The position numbers were made by a program, and so were the translations under genes. From NCBI GenBank assembly GCA_029240015.1, contig JARBTU010000012.1, positions 1 to 14,921 on the forward strand: DNA of 14,921 nucleotides. The letters are read 5' to 3'. The stretch is from Oscillospiraceae bacterium (GTDB lineage Bacteria > Bacillota > Clostridia > Oscillospirales > Ruminococcaceae). This document shows, piece by piece, positions 13,545 through 14,921 of this stretch; the first letter of the stretch is position 1, and each line of letters starts with the position of its first letter. The notes beneath the pieces were generated by a model, which saw only the letters and a list, made by a program, of their open reading frames with translations, was not told where the DNA came from and did no database searches.

Positions 13545-14831
13545 TTGACCTATCAAGAAGCTGTAGACTATATCCATTCTCTTTTGAGATTCGGCTCAAA
13601 GCTTGGGCTGGAGCGAATTCAAAAGCTTTTGAATTTAATGGGAACCCCCCAGAATAAATTGAAGTTTGTTCATATTGCGGGAACAAACGGAAAAGGCTCC
13701 ACCACCGCCATGACGAGTGAGATTCTGAAACGAGCGGGATATAAAGTGGGGATGTATACATCTCCTTTTGTAGTGGATTTTAGAGAGCGATTTCAAATCA
13801 ATTCTCAGATGATTTCAAAAGAAGATTTGGCGGAGATTGTTGAAAGATTTAAACCTCACGTTGAAGCTTTGAATTCTGTGGGAGAGATTATAACCGAGTT
13901 TGAACTTATTACCGCCATTGCGTTTGAATATTTTGCATCTCAAAAATGTGACATCGTTTGTCTGGAAGTCGGACTGGGGGGGAGGTACGACGCAACAAAT
14001 ATAATCGGAACGCCGCTTGTATCCGCAATTACTTCCATCTCTCTTGACCACACTGAGATTTTGGGCGACACCGTGGAGCAGATTGCAAAAGAAAAGTGCG
14101 GAATTATCAAACCAAACGGAACTACGGTCAGCTATATCCATCAGCCTCCCGAGGCGCTTGCGGTGATTATGGAAAGCTGTGCCTTAAATCAAAACACGTT
14201 GATTCAGCCGAGCGCAGGTTCATTGGAAATAATTGAATCAGATATTACGGGATCAAAGTTTCGTTTTGATGGTGAAATCTATGAAGTCTCTTTAATTGGG
14301 GACCATCAAGTCTTTAATGCAATAACCGTTTTTGAAATTATCAGGGTTTTAGAGCAAAAAGGATTTCATGTTCCAATGCATTGTATCAAAGAAGGGCTAA
14401 AAGCCACGACGTTCCCGGCACGGTTTGAAGTGCTAAGAAAAGACCCTCTTATTATCATGGATGGGGCGCACAACAACTATGGGGCGATAGCACTCCAAAA
14501 GACACTGGAGCAATACGGAAGCAAAAAAATTGTTGCCATCATGGGTATGATGGCAGACAAGGATTATGAAACAGCAATATCGCTGATTGCGCCTTTATGT
14601 GATACTGTTATTGCGGTGGATGTCAGTAATCCACGGGCGTTAAAACCTGAAATTTTGGCTCAAACAGCTTCCCAATATTGCAGTGATGTTTACGCTTACT
14701 ACTCTCAGAAACAAGCGCTAAAAAAAGCCCTTTCGCTTTTGGATTCTGATGAAAGTATGATTATTATTTGCGGTTCGTTATATCTTGCGGGAGATATGAG
14801 AAAAATGGTGTTGGAGCTTGACAACATCTGA
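13545..14831 (+). CDS. folC: Bifunctional folylpolyglutamate synthase / dihydrofolate synthase
   Basis: FolC adds glutamate to dihydropteroate and extends poly-gamma-glutamate on folates, using ATP. The 428-residue protein has the Mur ligase-like fold. The P-loop GTNGKGS is at about 46-52, followed by YTSPFVVDFRERF (the folate-loop signature), the LGGRYDATN motif, a central-domain SLDHTEILGDT segment, and the C-terminal IMDGAHN motif. The start is TTG at 13545: GGAGG lies 7 nt upstream and the protein then begins TYQEAVDYIHSL as expected. The GTG at 13524 falls before that ribosome binding site. Upstream neighbour is valS, and a strong terminator follows. Confidence 0.95.
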   Translation: MTYQEAVDYIHSLLRFGSKLGLERIQKLLNLMGTPQNKLKFVHIAGTNGKGSTTAMTSEILKRAGYKVGMYTSPFVVDFRERFQINSQMISKEDLAEIVERFKPHVEALNSVGEIITEFELITAIAFEYFASQKCDIVCLEVGLGGRYDATNIIGTPLVSAITSISLDHTEILGDTVEQIAKEKCGIIKPNGTTVSYIHQPPEALAVIMESCALNQNTLIQPSAGSLEIIESDITGSKFRFDGEIYEVSLIGDHQVFNAITVFEIIRVLEQKGFHVPMHCIKEGLKATTFPARFEVLRKDPLIIMDGAHNNYGAIALQKTLEQYGSKKIVAIMGMMADKDYETAISLIAPLCDTVIAVDVSNPRALKPEILAQTASQYCSDVYAYYSQKQALKKALSLLDSDESMIIICGSLYLAGDMRKMVLELDNI

Positions 14832-14841
14832 CAAAATATTT

Positions 14842-14881
14842 AAAAGGAACGCTTTATTATAGAATAAAGCGTTCCTTTTTT
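14842..14881 (+). terminator. Strong terminator after folC
   Basis: A perfect 17-bp stem (14842-14858 with 14863-14879) around an ATAG loop ends in a T-run of six that continues to 14881. It closes the valS-folC unit. The A-run at its left end would also allow weak termination from the other side. Confidence 0.92.
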
Positions 14882-14921
14882 GCATATAATAATATTTTAC
14901 AATTTAAAAAATAAAATATTT

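Overview
The window looks like chromosomal core DNA from a low-GC Bacillota, most likely class Clostridia. The reasons are strong GGAGG-type ribosome binding sites, frequent TTG starts, consensus sigma-A promoters, a SigH-like sigma factor, the lineage-typical families DUF1292, DUF4364 and DUF1858, an RqcH-type Rqc2 homologue, and the valS-folC and trmK-nif3 gene pairs. I see no phage, plasmid, CRISPR or insertion sequence gene. The species cannot be named from the sequence alone.

Layout. Bases 1-1893 read leftward: a DegV-family gene cut by the window edge, two half-size TauE/SafE membrane proteins, a 6S RNA gene (ssrS) with its own promoter and terminator, and a DUF1292 gene. Bases 1894-2625 contain no long ORF. 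They hold the DUF1292 promoter and a divergent rightward transcription unit of about 525 nt, bounded by a consensus promoter and a strong terminator. Bases 2626-4779 read leftward: a CNNM/CBS hemolysin-family membrane protein followed by an aldose 1-epimerase-like protein. From 4950 to the end everything reads rightward: DUF4364, a SigH-like sigma factor, a tRNA-like element, a double zinc ribbon protein, a DUF1858 redox-disulfide protein, trmK, a Nif3/YqfO metal protein, rqcH, valS and folC, closed by a strong terminator.

How the genes fit together. The right half is translation and one-carbon housekeeping: tRNA m1A22 methylation (TrmK), rescue of stalled 50S-nascent-chain complexes by alanine tailing (RqcH), valine charging of tRNA (ValS) and folate polyglutamylation (FolC). 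6S RNA and the SigH-like factor both act on RNA polymerase.

The most unusual item is the orphan unit at about 2082-2608. It contains a 24-bp long-range helix made of two uninterrupted blocks (14 bp and 10 bp), an adjacent 8-bp helix, three copies of a GGTGAGWCCA motif and two tiny ORFs. It is best read as a large structured noncoding or dual-function RNA. A MITE-like insertion inside it is the main alternative. A second item is a compact tRNA-like element at 6343-6405 with recognisable D and T arms but a shrunken anticodon arm, located just upstream of the zinc ribbon gene.
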